From the NCBI GenBank assembly GCA_002914845.1, contig JXTC01000051.1, positions 388,244-452,243 of the forward strand: a DNA stretch of 64,000 nucleotides. Reading direction: 5' to 3'. This DNA comes from Trema orientale (taxonomy: Eukaryota; Streptophyta; Magnoliopsida; Rosales; Cannabaceae). Positions within the stretch are counted from its first letter, which is position 1. Each line of letters starts with the position of its first letter. Of this stretch, positions 12,830 to 25,100 are shown in pieces. Below the pieces are notes generated by a model. It did no database searches and had not been told where the DNA came from. It was given only the letters and a program-made list of their open reading frames with translations. The position numbers were made by a program, and so were the translations under genes.

Positions 12830-14113
12830 GCGTGTGTATCTCTTAATCTGAAATAAGTAATAAATTTGTGCTCATAATTCTCAGTACATATCATAATCAT
12901 GGTTTTGTGTTTTTGATAAAATCTAAAACCTACAAAAATTGTTTCTATAATTCTTTTATATACTATGTTCTTGAAATGAAACCAACAGTATGTACGTAGA
13001 GTCACCCTCCAAACAAAGGAAGTGCCAACCTTAATTTCTACCACGCACGTGTAATGGCATACAGAACAGCTAGCAACTCGGCTTCAAACACGTAACAATT
13101 CTTCAAATGAATTGCAAAGCAGCATTTAACGAAACCACGACTGCTTCAAAAAACTCCATCAAACCCAGCAGGACCAGACTATTAGCAACCTCATCTGTAT
13201 TAAACTTTACCCAACCCGAAAAGTTAAGGGGATACAATTATACAAAGTTACCGGAGTAATGTGTGGAGCCAGACCGGAGCGCCATGAGACCCGAAAAAGC
13301 TTCGTGGTTTGTGACTTCTCTAAACAATTAATCGCCCGTAGAAATTTAACCACCCGCACCGAACGACAGATAAAAATTAATGAACTTCAGGAACTACTTT
13401 TTTCTGAGCCCGCCAAATTGACCAAATAGCTAAAAAAAATTGCTACCTTTCAAAAAAGAGCAAACCTGCAAGCTGAAATGAGTATTCATAGCTATTATAA
13501 AAAGTTGAGAAAGACCGAAATGTAGGATCAAACACCGAACAAATATATTCCATGGAGAGAAAACATGAGTTCCTCTAGGATGACAGTAAGAGCCCCGAAG
13601 TGTTCCCTCTCCGGAAGGTGAAAACGTCCATGCAAGCCGATCATGCGTATTTTTCCCAACAACTGAAGACTCAACTCAATGAGCTTTGTATTATCAGCGA
13701 ACCAATTTAAAAGGTCAAAGTTAATATCTAAACAATCGTTTGTAATAATTATTTTAAGTCTAAAGCATTGCAATTGCCATTCTGGCTTACGAGGAATCCT
13801 CAACAAATTGATAAGAGTGTTTCCCAACCAATTATTATATAATCTATTGATAATCCGACCAGAGTGAAGTAAAATGATTATCCTCCTTAAAATCCGACCA
13901 AATTCATGAAGTGGCATATCTAAACTCAAGACTATATACATCTATAAGATACCGAGTTAAGTTCACGAATTTCCATGTCAACTTACAAAAAAGAGACTTA
14001 TCCAGAGTGTACAAATGTGGTGCCTGGCAACTGTAACTGTCTCTTACGTCTGTCAATAGAACCACTTCATCATGAATTTCTTGGCTGTTGTGGCGCAAGA
14101 CCTTCAACGACAT
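12830..14113 (-). pseudogene. LINE ORF2 C-terminal relic (zinc-binding RT-associated and RNase H regions)
   Basis: Read on the minus strand, 14113 to about 13850 resembles the post-RT region of plant LINEs, with LDKSLFCKLTWKF and, in the following codons, IWSDFKEDN. Around 13650-13600 a second frame gives DRLAWTFSPSGE, the DxLxWxxxxSGE pattern that opens the LINE zinc-binding domain. At about 13220-13060 come GWVKFNTDE and FEAELLAVLYAI, and at about 13020-12990 GWHFLCLEGDSTY, the successive RNase H blocks (the D of NTD, the E of EAE and the D of GDS). The reading needs three frames and crosses several stops, so it is a dead copy. It is 5' truncated near 14115, as LINEs often are, and its 3' end abuts the LARD LTR. 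Confidence 0.7.
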
Positions 14114-14561
14114 GTTAGAGTTAACCTTTAATTTCTCTCTTTTCTTATGTGTTCTTGCATTTATATACCATATCCATTAAAAAAAAATTTATTAGAAGTT
14201 ATTATCGGATTATAAAAGTTCAAATAAGAGAAATTTTCAAGTGGAAAAACAGAGTTTCATATGGGGAAAAGATTTTCTGAAATGATGCTGTCTAAAACTT
14301 TTATTTAAGCAATGTTTTATGGATACTCAGGTAGAACATGTAATTTCCATTTCAGAGGGTTTTACACCTTTGTATTGTATTAATCTTTTTTTTTTCCCTT
14401 TGATTAATTTTTTCGGATACAGAGGGCGTGAGATGACTTCTGCAGATAGCTCCCAATTACTTGGTTAGGATGTATATATGTAAGTCTTTGGTGCATTTTT
14501 ACATTTTCTTTGCTTATTTAAAAAACATAAACAATTACGTTGCTGATTATAATATATTTTA
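14114..14561. other. Unannotated AT-rich spacer
   Basis: I see no gene, repeat or terminal motif here. It separates the LINE relic from the SINE. Confidence 0.4.
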
Positions 14562-14577
14562 AACATACCCACGCCAA

Positions 14578-14879
14578 CCACCAAGCTTGTGGTCTAGTGG
14601 TAATCGTTGTTATCCCAGGGCAGGAGGTCCCAGGTTTGAACATTGGTGACTCCTTCGGGAGTCTTAAATGTAAAGTTATCTACCTGCCAGCCCATGCCCG
14701 GTCCTCCACCCCCGAATACCGTTACCGCTAGTAGCTCGGCTGGGGTTCAGGTGACTCACTCCACCGTCTGGTGGTAGTGACCTGGCCGATAGGGTCTCGG
14801 GGAACATTCACGCCCAGGGAGAGTTGCCACGCTGGTTGCCCCCTCCTTCCCTTTTCGTTATCAAAAAAAAAAAAAAAAA
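14578..14879 (+). mobile_element. tRNA-derived SINE with perfect 16 bp target duplications
   Basis: An internal RNA polymerase III promoter is visible: box A TGGTCTAGTGG at 14590-14600 and box B GGTTTGAACAT at 14633-14643. The body continues to about 14862 and ends in a run of 17 A. Identical 16 bp flanks, AACATACCCACGCCAA, occur at 14562-14577 and 14878-14893 (the last two A of the tail overlap the duplication). The perfect flanks and clean tail point to a fairly recent insertion. It lies about 260 bp downstream of the MLP-B stop codon, on the opposite strand. Not a tRNA gene: there is no cloverleaf 3' half after box B. Confidence 0.9.
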
Positions 14880-15097
14880 CATACCCACGCCAAAACAACC
14901 GTAAAGCCCTCTTCAAAACACCATACAAGACAGTACAGCTAGAAATTGTAAAATATTATACTCCCGCTTCACTCTTTTTTACTGCTGGAGCAAAATCCAA
15001 AGCTTTGGCATACAAAGAAAATTACAATATATAGTCTGATGAAGGAAGCAAACTACATACATATATCTGTATATATAGTTAATGCTTCCTCGTCACC

Positions 15098-15103
15098 TTT
15101 ATT
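15098..15103 (-). terminator. Poly(A) signal AATAAA of MLP-B
   Basis: Minus-strand AATAAA about 55 bp after the stop codon, in the same setting as the signal of MLP-A. Confidence 0.5.
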
Positions 15104-15154
15104 CATTACATATTAAAGTAGTAGTACTGCCACAAGAGAGCCTCCTTTTTTAGG

Positions 15155-15740
15155 TTATGCAATATTAATAAGGTAAGCGTCAATACTTTTATAAAGAAGC
15201 TCTGCTAATTCCATGTACTTAGTAGGAGGTGGGATAGCTTCATTCTGCTTCTCATACTCTATAAAAGCTTTCACCGACGAGCCTTCTCCCTCGCTCCTTT
15301 CCAGAGCTTGAATAGTGAAGCTGCAAGTTTTATAATATTTCATTGCTTCTGATCCATCCAATACCGTGCAAGTGACCGACTTGTTTTTATCATCTATGGC
15401 GTCGACTCTCACTGTATCAATATGACTAGACAACTTGCCTGTTATAGTTTTAGAAGAAAATTCTTTAATAATCTGGAAAAAAAAATTGAAAAGAACATAC
15501 AAATAACATGTATATAGAAATACACAATATGTTTATATCAATTTCTACACCTTGTGGAACAAAAGAATATTGGATGACTGAGCCAACGGAGTCCCATGCA
15601 CCATTAATCAGCTTCACGTCTTTTAGCACGTTAGGACTTAATTTGGGTAAGAGGTAATGTTTTCTCACGTAGGTTTCATAGAACCCTTCAGGGGAGGACT
15701 TGATGTCCACTCGATTCTCGAGTTTTGCTATTTGAGCCAT
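15155..15740 (-). CDS. MLP-like protein B (Bet v 1/PR-10 superfamily), two exons
   Basis: Closest relative of MLP-A. Exon 1 is 15740-15551 and exon 2 is 15438-15155, 157 residues in all. The 112 bp intron starts GTGTAG and ends ACAG, phase 1, leaving a Gly codon split across the junction. The protein starts MAQIAKLENR; marks are the loop NGAWDSVGSV (residues 46-55), VDAIDDKNKS early in exon 2, IEYEKQNE, PPPTKY and the C-terminal SIDAYLINIA. A codon run extends upstream without a stop to 15821 but has no ATG, so 15740 is the start. A TATATAAA box lies 133 bp upstream and a perfect G-box about 610 bp upstream. The compact intron probably shows what the MLP-A intron looked like before its LTR insertion. 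Role: small-ligand binding by family; the ligand is unknown. Confidence 0.92.
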
Positions 15741-15872
15741 ACGTGGTTTCTTCGATAACGAACCCGAAGGTATGTATATATGTCGAATGCTTTTCCCCAA
15801 TAATACATATATATATGTCAAGATGTAGGTACCAGCTCAAATATATATGTCGAATCCTGTGGTTTGGGAAAG

Positions 15873-15880
15873 TTTATATA
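15873..15880 (-). promoter_or_regulatory. TATA box of MLP-B
   Basis: Minus-strand TATATAAA 133 bp before the ATG. Transcription should start near 15845, giving a 5' leader of about 105 bases. Confidence 0.6.
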
Positions 15881-16348
15881 GGAGGGAATGGAGTTTAGAA
15901 TTAGTGTTAATACTATATTTACTGGTTTGGTAATTAAAACGAAAGTTGATTAATTAATTTATATCCTTAAAAAAATTGATCAATTATCTTTTTCTTGTAA
16001 TTTTTCTGCTTTTCTCGTTCTGTGTGAATGATCAGAATCTTTGATGGTCCACTTGATTCTTTTTTACTTTACTTTTTTAAAATAAAATAAAGTGGTCCGC
16101 TGGATTCTGATTTCCATGAAAAGAAAAACTGGTACTTGGATATGTAGTTGTCAATAATATATACAAGCCACGACTCACACTGACAGGATCGAGAACCTGT
16201 CCCATTTTGCTTATTCTTCCAGTATTGTTATCCAGCCACGTCGTCCAGTACCCCTCACCATGCATTTGGTCATTCAACAAGGAATAGGAATTTTCTTCAA
16301 AAGGGAAAGGGCCAGTTACTCTTTTCCGTATATGTATTTAAAGATAAC

Positions 16349-16358
16349 GCCACGTGGC
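16349..16358. promoter_or_regulatory. Perfect G-box palindrome upstream of MLP-B
   Basis: GCCACGTGGC, a full G-box with an ABRE core, about 610 bp upstream of the MLP-B start. G-boxes bind bZIP and bHLH factors and often mediate ABA, light or jasmonate responses. MLP genes are commonly stress- and ABA-responsive, so the site is plausible, but use here is inference. The rest of 15881-16666 shows no gene. Confidence 0.5.
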
Positions 16359-16666
16359 AGGATTTAATTAGAGTTCATGAAATGGGACACACAAGTGGGA
16401 TTATCTCAGTCCCTCATGGATATATAGGGGACAAATGTGAAGCAAGAATTGATAAATTAAGATATTTTTGATAAAGATTTAAATTAAGATTTTAATTGAG
16501 TCTGATTATTCTTGATAATATGCTCTAAATACAGAGCGAAATTAATAACAAGAAAGAAAAGTAAAAGAAAAATCTTCCTTAATTTTCAAAGTTCGTATTT
16601 ATGATATAAATCATATAATCTGATCTAGTTGAGTATACTATATCTAGTGGTTTACGATTTATCAAT

Positions 16667-16912
16667 TGTGAATGAAAATGAAGCTATATTTTTATTATTG
16701 ATGTTAGTCGTATATATATTTACAGACTGTAGTTGGAATACAAAGAGTAATAACTATCCTAGATTTGATTACAATTTGAATTAAAGAAAATAAGTCAAGG
16801 AGAGAAAGAAGGAGTAAATAAAGGAACATTTACAACAGAGATTATCTATAAACGGCAAGCATAAGATTAGGAGAGAATTGGTCAAGAGATTGATTCTGAT
16901 GTATCTCTATCA
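16667..16912 (-). repeat. 3' LTR of the copia element
   Basis: Runs from TGATAGAGATAC (minus strand) to CATTCACA. Pairs with 21096-21341. Confidence 0.9.
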
Positions 16913-18096
16913 TGCCCCCGCAAGATGGACGATCGGTAAGTGAGACCAATCTTAGACATAAGTTCATGGAACCGGGTGCGAGCAAGCGGCTTTGTAAGAG
17001 CATCGGCGAGTTGATCCTTACCAGAAATGTATGACACACGTAGGTTTTGATGTTGAACATTTTCACGAACAAAATGATAGTCAAGTCCTAAATGTTTCAT
17101 TTTTGAGTGGAACTTTGGATTGGCGGCAACATATGTAGCTCCCATATTATCACAGTAGATGACTGGTTTATTGGTGGGTAGGTATCCTAGCTCACGTAGT
17201 AAGTTTTGAACCCATAAAACCTCGGCAGTAGTCACGGCAACAGCGCGGTATTCCGCTTCGGTGGAAGAGCGAGCAAGAGTTCGTTGTTTGCGGGAACTCC
17301 AAGATATAGGATTCCGACCCAAATAGACAATATAACCAATTGTAGAAATATAGTCGTCTTTATCACCTGCCCATTCGGCATCTGTAAAAGCATGAAGAGT
17401 GGTCGACGAGTCTCGGCGAAGTAGTAAACCGTGTGTAGTAGTTCCTACGAGATAGCGTAATAGGCGTTTGAGAGCGGCCCAATGATCTTCAGTAGGTTTG
17501 TGCATGTATTGAGATAACTTGTTTACAGCAAAGGAGATGTCAAGTCTAGTTAAAGAGAGATATTGAAGGCTTCCCACAAGTGTTCCGTATTCAGTTGGGT
17601 TGGCTAAAAGAGCTCCAGTTTGGGTGGATAGAGGGGGATGCATGACCATAGGAGTGGGTACGGGTTTGGCATTTGACATATGGGCACGGTTTAGAAGGTC
17701 TTGGAGATATTTATGTTGGCTAAGAAAGAGACCTTGAGGATGAGGTAACACCTCAATGCCAAGAAAATAGGAGAAGGTACCAAGATCTTTAAGAGAGAAA
17801 CGAGAGGAGAATTGAGAAATGAATGTGTTTAGAAAAGATGAATTTGAGCCAGTGATAATAATATCATCAACATAGACAAGGAGGTAGATGAGACCATGAG
17901 TATTATGTAGAACAAATAAGGATGTGTCTGAGACAGAATTTTTGAACCCAAGAGTAAGAAGATAGGATTTGAGTTCATTATACCAAGCTCGAGGAGCTTG
18001 TTTAAGACCATAGAGAGCTTGGCGAAGTTTGCAAACATGAGTAGGATGAGATTGACTAACAAAACCAGGGGATTGAATCATAAACACATCCTCCAA
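16882..18096 (-). pseudogene. copia reverse transcriptase and RNase H region
   Basis: Contains KLRQALYGLKQAPRAWY and the catalytic YVDDIIITG block of Ty1/copia reverse transcriptase. These are followed by the RNase H blocks TDAEWAGD, ISWSSRKQ and SSTEAEYRA, and the C-terminal YISGKDQLADALTKPL. This is the best preserved part of the element. It is listed as a fossil because the element as a whole is broken. Confidence 0.9.
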
Positions 18097-18363
18097 GAGA
18101 GAACCTTGGAGAAAAGCATTATTAATGTCAATTTGACGAAGAGACCACCCATAGAATATGGCTAGAGAAAGAACAGTGCGGACAGTAGCGGGTTTAACTA
18201 CGGGGCTGAAAGTTTCAGTGTAGTCGAGGCCGGGACGTTGGTGGAACCCTTTAGCTACTAGGCGAGCCTTGTGACGGGCTATAGAACCATCCGGGTTATA
18301 CTTAGTCCGAAGGATCCACTTACAACCAATGAGGTTTTGTGATGGAAAGGAGGAAACAAGGTC

Positions 18364-19062
18364 CTATGTTTTATTTTTGAGCAAGGCATCGTATTCAGTT
18401 TGCATAGCATCACGCCAAACGGGGCTTTTGAGAGCTTGAGTGATTGTGGTAGGTTCAGTAGAAGAAGGTTGGAGAGAGACATGGAGATTTATTTTAGTAA
18501 TGGGTTTACGAATATTATTTTGTAGGCAAGTGAGAGGGCGTGGTGGAGGTGTTGGGGGAGGAGGAGTGGGGGTGTTTGAGGTAGCCGAGGTCTGGGAGGG
18601 GGTTGGAGAGAGAGGTGCTGGCGGGTTTTGGAGGGAGATAGCTGGTGTGGATGATGCAGCGGAGATAATAGGAAGAGGAAGTGCACACCATTTATCCGTT
18701 TCGATGGACGTGTGCAGTGATGCCATCATGGAAGAGGAAGAAAAAGGGACTTCATGCTCAATGAATTTGACATGTCGAGAAACATAGATTTTGTTGGAAT
18801 GAGGAGCAAGATAGTAATAGGCACTTTGGATAGCAGAATAACCAATAAAGACACAAGGAAACGAGCGGGGATCGAGTTTATTTGAGGTATAGGGAAGTAG
18901 CCATGGATAACAAAGACATCCAAAGCTACGAAGTTTGAGATAATTAGGCATGTGGCCATGTAGTTTAGAGTAAGGAGATTGAAGATGAAACGTAGGAGTA
19001 GGCAGACGATTAATTAAATAGCAAGCAGTAGCAAAAGCAAGAGGCCAATATTTTCGTGGCAT
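18364..19062 (-). pseudogene. copia integrase C-terminal part and linker to RT
   Basis: Shows the YLINRLPTP block and the FGCLCYPWL motif that follow the integrase core in Ty1/copia, then a proline- and threonine-rich linker and the ITQALKSPVWRDAMQTEY stretch that leads into reverse transcriptase. Part of the same fossil. Confidence 0.85.
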
Positions 19063-19262
19063 AGAGGAATCAGTGAGGAGGGAAAGACCTGTTTGAACGA
19101 TATGGCGATAATGACGCTCCGAATAGCCATTGTGCTCGGGAGTATGAGGAGGAGAGGTGAGGTGAGTTATACCATGAGACTCAAGTGTTGGATCTAAACC
19201 AATATATTCACCACCATTATCACTATAAATTGTAATGATGGGGCGTTTAAAAAATTTTCAAC

Positions 19263-20084
19263 CTAGAGTTTGAATTTATGAAAAGTGACAGTAGCATCAT
19301 TTTTATGTTTGAGAGGGTAAAACCATATATATTTAGAATAATGGTCAACGAAAATAAGATAATATTTGTAGCCATCATAAGAAAGAGTCGGAGAAGTCCA
19401 AACATCACTATAAAGAACATCAAGAGGACCATGAGATTGAATAATATTTAGATAAAATGGCAATTTGTGGCTCTTATTACAATCATATGAATTACAGTGA
19501 AAAGATACTATTTTTGGAATATTTAAATTGAAAGCATTGCTAATATGACATAGAATAGAATAAGATGGATGGCCTAATCTGTGATGCCAATCGGTAGTAG
19601 ATGTCAATTTGACTGAGTGAATGGCAGGACGAGTGTGATGCCATTCATAGATTCCAGATTTAGATGGACCTTGAAGAAGAGGTACCCCCGTGCGCAGATC
19701 CTTCACAATATAGGAATTAGGTAAGAAAGTGATAGAAGTATTATTGTCATGACAAAATTTAGAGATAAAAATAATATTACGAGAGACGGAAAGCACATGA
19801 AGAATATGATTAAAATTAAATGTAGTAGTAGGGGTAAGAAGTGAAGTGGAACCAGTGTTTGAGATGGTGAGGCCCGAGCCATCTCCAATAATTAGTTCCT
19901 CAGTACCATCATACGGAGAATGAAGAGCAAGGTTTTCAAGATCATGGGTGACGTGATGAGTTGCACCACTGTCGAGAAGCCAACCATTAGAGGAGGGATC
20001 GGTAGCGGTGGCAGCGTAGGCATGAGGAAACGGGGATTGATAGCCTTTGGCAACAGGGTGAGGTGTTGCATGAGAAGGAACCAT
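19263..20084 (-). pseudogene. copia protease, GAG-pre-integrase and integrase start
   Basis: The aspartic protease motif WLLDSGATHHVTHD is followed by the GAG-pre-integrase block TDWHHRLGHPS, the zinc-binding region, and the integrase core start DVWTSPTLSYDGYKYYLIFVD. Part of the same fossil. Confidence 0.88.
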
Positions 20085-21005
20085 GGATGGGTTGGATTGT
20101 TGGGAAGGCAGTATTGCATTTGGATATTGGGTACGGAAAATTGGGCATTGGGAGACATAATGACCTTGGTTTCGGCACCATTGACACCGTCCTTTGAAAG
20201 GTTGAGAAGAACGAGTAGCAGGATGAGAGTTGAAGTGGTTTGGAGTGGGAAAAAGGCCTGCATGGGAAGAGGGAGGACAATATTGATAGTTTCTGTTTTG
20301 TTGTTTGGCCGCATAGTTAACAGTGGCAGGGAAACTGTTAGAGGATTTGGCATTGTGTTTGAGAGAGAGTTCACGATTGATGAGTTTTTCATGTAACTCA
20401 TCAAACGTTATAGGAGTTTCACGGTTTTGGATGCCATTGATGACACTCTCATAGTCAGGATTGTTAAGTTGGTCAAGGACTTTGTCAACGATGTCTTCGA
20501 GATTAAGGGGACGGCCAAGAGAGGCTAGTTGATCGGTACAACACTTAATTTCCTATATGTAGTCAGAAATGGAACGAGGACCCTTGGTAATATTTTTAAG
20601 GTGATCTTTTATTTGTTTGAGATGGCTTTTTGAGGGATTGGCATATGTCTTAGCAAGAGTTTGCCAAGCGTCATGGGTAGTGGAGCATTGTGAAATGAGA
20701 GGGACAAGTGGGTTAGAAAGCGTGCCAGCAAGAGCTCCAAGAATGAGCTTATCTTGACGGAACCATGTGATATAGGCAGGATTAGTAGTGGTGGTGTTAT
20801 TTTGGGTAATTGTTTTAGATGGGGCAGGATGAGAACCATCTATGAATTTATGTAGATCATGGCCAAGGAGGGTAGCTTCAAGTTGAGTTTTCCATAAGAT
20901 ATAATTTGTTGGAGTGAGTTTCAAGATATGAGAAAGGGAGATGATGATGAAAGGCTTGGTTGGTTCAGGATTGTTGGGTAGAAGAGATTGATCATTGGAT
21001 GCCAT
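20085..21005 (-). pseudogene. copia gag region
   Basis: Starts at an ATG (MASNDQSLLPNN) and carries LTPTNYILWKTQLEA, the signature of plant copia gag (UBN2 type). Further on is a zinc knuckle, CQWCRNQGHYVSQC (about 20191-20150). Part of the same fossil. Confidence 0.85.
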
Positions 21006-21095
21006 TGAAGAGGGAGGGAGAAGAACCGTGGGAAAAAGAAAAGAAAAAAAATGGATCTATGCTCTCGATACCATATAAAGAGAAGTAATATCAAT

Positions 21096-21341
21096 TGTGA
21101 ATGAAAATGAAGCTATATTTTTATTATTGATATTAGTCGTATATATATATACAGACTGTAGTTAGAATACAAAGGGTAATAACTATCCTAGATTTGATTA
21201 CAATTTGAATTAAAGAAAATAAGTCAAGGAGATAAAAAAGGAGTAAATAAAGGAACATTTACAACAGATATTATCTATAAACAGTAAGCATGAGATTAGG
21301 AGAGAACTGGTCAAGAGATTGATTCTGATGTATCTCTATCA
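21096..21341 (-). repeat. 5' LTR of the copia element
   Basis: Partner of 16667-16912. The primer binding site follows about 20 bp further on. Confidence 0.9.
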
Positions 21342-21755
21342 AAAAGTACTCGACCAGGTGATCAAATCCTATATTAATTTTGTGTATCAACTTTTAATAT
21401 CTAGGCATCTAAACAACATATATAATATATATGAGGAATTTTCAATGAAGATATTATTTTTGCTTTATGATGTGGTACTTTGACTAAATTGAAAATACTT
21501 ACAATAGCAAGTTAAGTTTATCTACAACCATTTCATTCTAATTCTTTTAGGAATCCCTTTCATTCTAATTTCTATTGAGGTAGAAATAAGTTGTTGGAAT
21601 GACTTTTTAAGAAAAAAAATTTGAAATAATTTTATTAGGGAAAAAGTTTTGTAAAAATATTAAAACCTATTTTTCATATATCCGACTTAGTTTCTAAAAT
21701 CATATAAAAAAAATACAAATCAATCTCTTTTATTGCTTTCATACATGTACGGCTC
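21342..21755. other. Unannotated AT-rich spacer
   Basis: Nothing recognisable lies between the copia 5' LTR and the poly(T) run that marks a LINE end. Confidence 0.4.
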
Positions 21756-22100
21756 TTTTTTTTTTTTTTTTTTTTTGAGGAAAAAACAATTTCATTAATA
21801 CTCAAATAAGGATTATAATAGCAAATCGATTACAATAATAAATCGAGTTACATATAACCTCTTACAATGAGAATCAGAAAATTGATTCATAAACTTGAAG
21901 ATAAAAGCACCTTCAGATATCTCAGAGCACAGGTAGTCCCCGACAATGATCTTGGAGAAAAACTCCACGAAAGATAAAATAGAGTTCTTTAATGGTTCGT
22001 CTTGATTCTTCACAATCCGAATATGGACATCTGATTGATTCACTGAAGGAGATTCTTCCAAACTCGAGTCCTCCATAGTAACTATAATTTCAACTTTCAT
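21756..22100 (-). mobile_element. LINE or other reverse-transcribed 3' end with poly(A) tail
   Basis: On the minus strand an open frame of about 95 codons (22100-21813) runs into ATTAATGAAATTG, TTTTTTCCTC and a tail of 21 A. The TTCCTC plus A-run ending is typical of plant LINE 3' ends, and the tiny insertion at 35539-35560 ends in the same way. The frame is not a domain I recognise. Target duplications are not clear, since the far end falls in an (AT)n run. Confidence 0.5.
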
Positions 22101-25100
22101 ATATATATATATATAAATATATATATCTACGATTGATAAAAACCAATATCGATAAAAATCATGCTTTAAAATTAATTTAGAACTATTCTAGGATTTACAA
22201 GAAAAACAAGGAGCATAATAGTTGTATTTTCCTAAAACCACAATTTTAAAACCAACATAAAATCTTATAGTCTAATCCCAAAATAATCCAATATATCTTA
22301 AAAAAACACAAATCCATCAATTTTCCATTTAAAGCATGTAATCCAAGATTTTCACATATTTTACGTATAGTAATACACATTTTAAAACAAAACAAGTATA
22401 AAAACTAGATAATTAAACCTCTACCTTGCCTTGATAGTTATGCCAAGCTATCAACACTCGTAAATTTTCCTGTTGATCGATTGGGTACTTGAGAGGTAGT
22501 TTCAGGAATCTCGTTCGCTCACTTTAAAGAATGATCTTTTCAAAGAAACTTCAAATTGAAAAACATGCATTGCTATTGCATTCCTAGCTTCCCAAATAGC
22601 TAGGTTAGATAGAATTCGACTAATTTAGATTTGGGCTAAAACCCGACCCACCCCTGGCATGAAAAACGAGACGAAATCCCAAACCTTGTATCTCAGAATT
22701 CATGTCACTTCGAAAAACAACGATTCTATTTACCAAAACTCATCTCTCAATCTCATTAAATACAAATTTGATGTCGAAACTCTATTTCGAGGCCCTGAGG
22801 CTTAAATGGGCCTTATTACTAATTAATTACAAAAGTTACGAAAATTATAATTTTTCACAAAATATCTCCGAAAATATCAACTTTTCTTTTTGAAATATAT
22901 CATAGATCAGATCTCAATCTTACATATATAGCCACTATTTATTCTCATATCTTCAATCACACAATCTCCACATAAAGTTTCACCACTATAATGTAAATTC
23001 TCCAAAAATATTTATAAAAATACCATTATTTTATTAGAGAAACGACTTAAAACTCCCCAGAGCTTACTCACTAGAGATTAGTGGCTGGATAGTGGCAGAA
23101 TAGATCGGGAAAGAGAGATGGAAGGTTGAACTACGCGATTTGATCGCTGCTGAAGCTTAGAATAGCCGGAATCAGCCCGATTTTGACTAATATGTTCGCG
23201 GCCCCCTTCCTCATTGGCAAATTATGGCTTCCCCAGCGTTAAGACTCCAGCGGACGGGGTTTTTAGGGGCTATGGTTTGATCTACAGGTGTGGTAGTGCT
23301 CGACGGTGGCAGAAATGAGAAATCTAGGTGGAGGAGAATTTTTGGTTTTGTGGTCATTTGGCCTAGTTTAACTTACTACAAGGAATAAAATGGTGGAGGT
23401 TATCCTAACTCTTTCCTTGTAGTTGTGCATGAAAAGAAGAGAGAAGTTGGTAGAATTTGGAAAAGATGAGTGATTAATGTGACAAGAGAGAAAGAGAGAG
23501 AGAAATCATGGATGGCAAAGAGAAAGGTCTGAGTGGGTTGGGTAATGAGACATGTGGCAGCATCTGGTTAGCCTAGGCATCTTTTAAAAATTAAGTTTTG
23601 GCTACACTTTCTTAGTTTTCCTTTCATTTACCCTTTACTTAATTTCTTTTTAGTCCTTTCTTTAACAAAACTCTTACACTCAAAGTCCAATGAACCTAGC
23701 CTACAAATCAATCACATTCATTTAGAATATTTTGTTCTTTATTTATTTTTTCCGTTTTAATGCAAAATTACAACAATACCCTCTATTAAAAGTTAAGTTT
23801 TTCACATCTCTCCATCCTTAAAATAATTTTATCCCAAAATTTAGATAGAAACTAAATGATTACACTAGGAAGCCACCAGAGTGAGTGAACATCCAAAAAT
23901 ACAACATAATATGCAACCAACACTAGTTTAAATAGAAAACTCGCGACATAGCTCAAAATTTACTACTTAATTCGCTTGGCATGCCAATGCTCTACAAAAT
24001 TCATGAGTAACCTATTTATTGAAAAAGATAGCATTTACAAAATGCCCACGAATACAAAGATATTAATATCGGAGAAGTTGAACATATATGCCAACACTAG
24101 GAATCGAAAACGATAACTTAAGGTAAATAAGCAGTCACAAAGATAGTAACAACAATCATGACTAGATGCTCAAAATAGATAACATTGAGAACCTTAACAT
24201 TGTTTGTTAGGTACCAAACCATAGTAGTAAACCAAATGTCAAATAAACATAATATCGTCCCTTAGATCGTCCGAGATCAAAAGCATCCTAGGACAACTCA
24301 TTTGTCTGTAGCTAGAACCTAGCCCTATATAGTTACTGAGTCAAGGTTTCTAACAAGATTCCTTTTCAACCCAAAATTGTACCCGACAAAGTTTCAAAGG
24401 AAAACAAATAACCTTGTGTTATTTCACACAAGATAAATGAATTCTAGATACCGAAGATAACAAACAGATTTCAATGGCTCATTGCCATTCACTATATTTT
24501 ATTTAGAGTGAGGAATAACACTGAACACAAACCACTTCGAGTCAAATATAAGACTAGACCACCAAGACTAGAAATCACTAAAGCAAAAGCAATAATGTAG
24601 CTTCAATGTAAAAATACAAGAATTCAAAAACTTTTCAAATCCTTTCTCCAATGTAAAACCACCTCGAAGTAAAAGAAATTAAACATAGATCAAAAGACCC
24701 CCTAGGACTTTGATACAAGGAAAAACTCTATGGATACAATCCGATATCTGGAAAGCATGTATAACTAAAAATAACACTCAAATACCCCAGAGACATGGTT
24801 CCAATAGGATAGACTATCTGGTATACTACTCTCGAGTGATGCATATCCTCTATGTAACCTTATTTAATAAAGGCAATTCAAAAACCTTTTGTTTTTTTTA
24901 AAAAAAATAATGCTACATTAAATTCTTTGAGCATAGAAATACTACACTAGTTCACAATATGGTTCCACCTTGGCCAGAAGTAAATCAAACTTGAACTCCG
25001 AGTATCCCCTCGAAAATATAATAGCAGAGTTCAACAACTCTCGAAATAAATCCATGAGTAATCTCATTCTAATCACTAGTTATAAATCAATTACATTACT

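Larger units (their letters stand above)
16667..21341 (-). mobile_element. Ty1/copia retrotransposon, nearly full length, broken
   Basis: LTRs of 246 bp at 21096-21341 (5') and 16667-16912 (3'). A primer binding site TGGTATCGAGAGC lies at about 21063-21075 and a G-rich polypurine tract ends at 16913. In between, on the minus strand, come gag, protease, integrase, then reverse transcriptase and RNase H, the order that defines Ty1/copia. The gag style and short LTRs suggest an RE1/Ale-like lineage (tentative). By eye the LTRs differ at about 11 of 246 positions (4-5 percent), which at usual plant rates means one to two million years. It is broken in a handful of places. No matching target duplication is evident. 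Confidence 0.92.

Noticed and set aside
14590-14643. tRNA gene
   Set aside because: Only the polymerase III boxes are tRNA-like; the A tail and target duplications show a SINE.
15741-15821. 27-codon upstream extension of MLP-B in frame with the start
   Set aside because: The extension has no ATG; its first codon is TTG. The MAQIAK start is shared with MLP-A.
18440-18787. Glycine-rich 115-codon plus-strand frame
   Set aside because: Antisense shadow of the proline- and threonine-rich linker of the copia element.
16660-21350. Target site duplication for the copia element
   Set aside because: The flanks (TCAAT and AAAAG) do not match; one end may have been trimmed after insertion.
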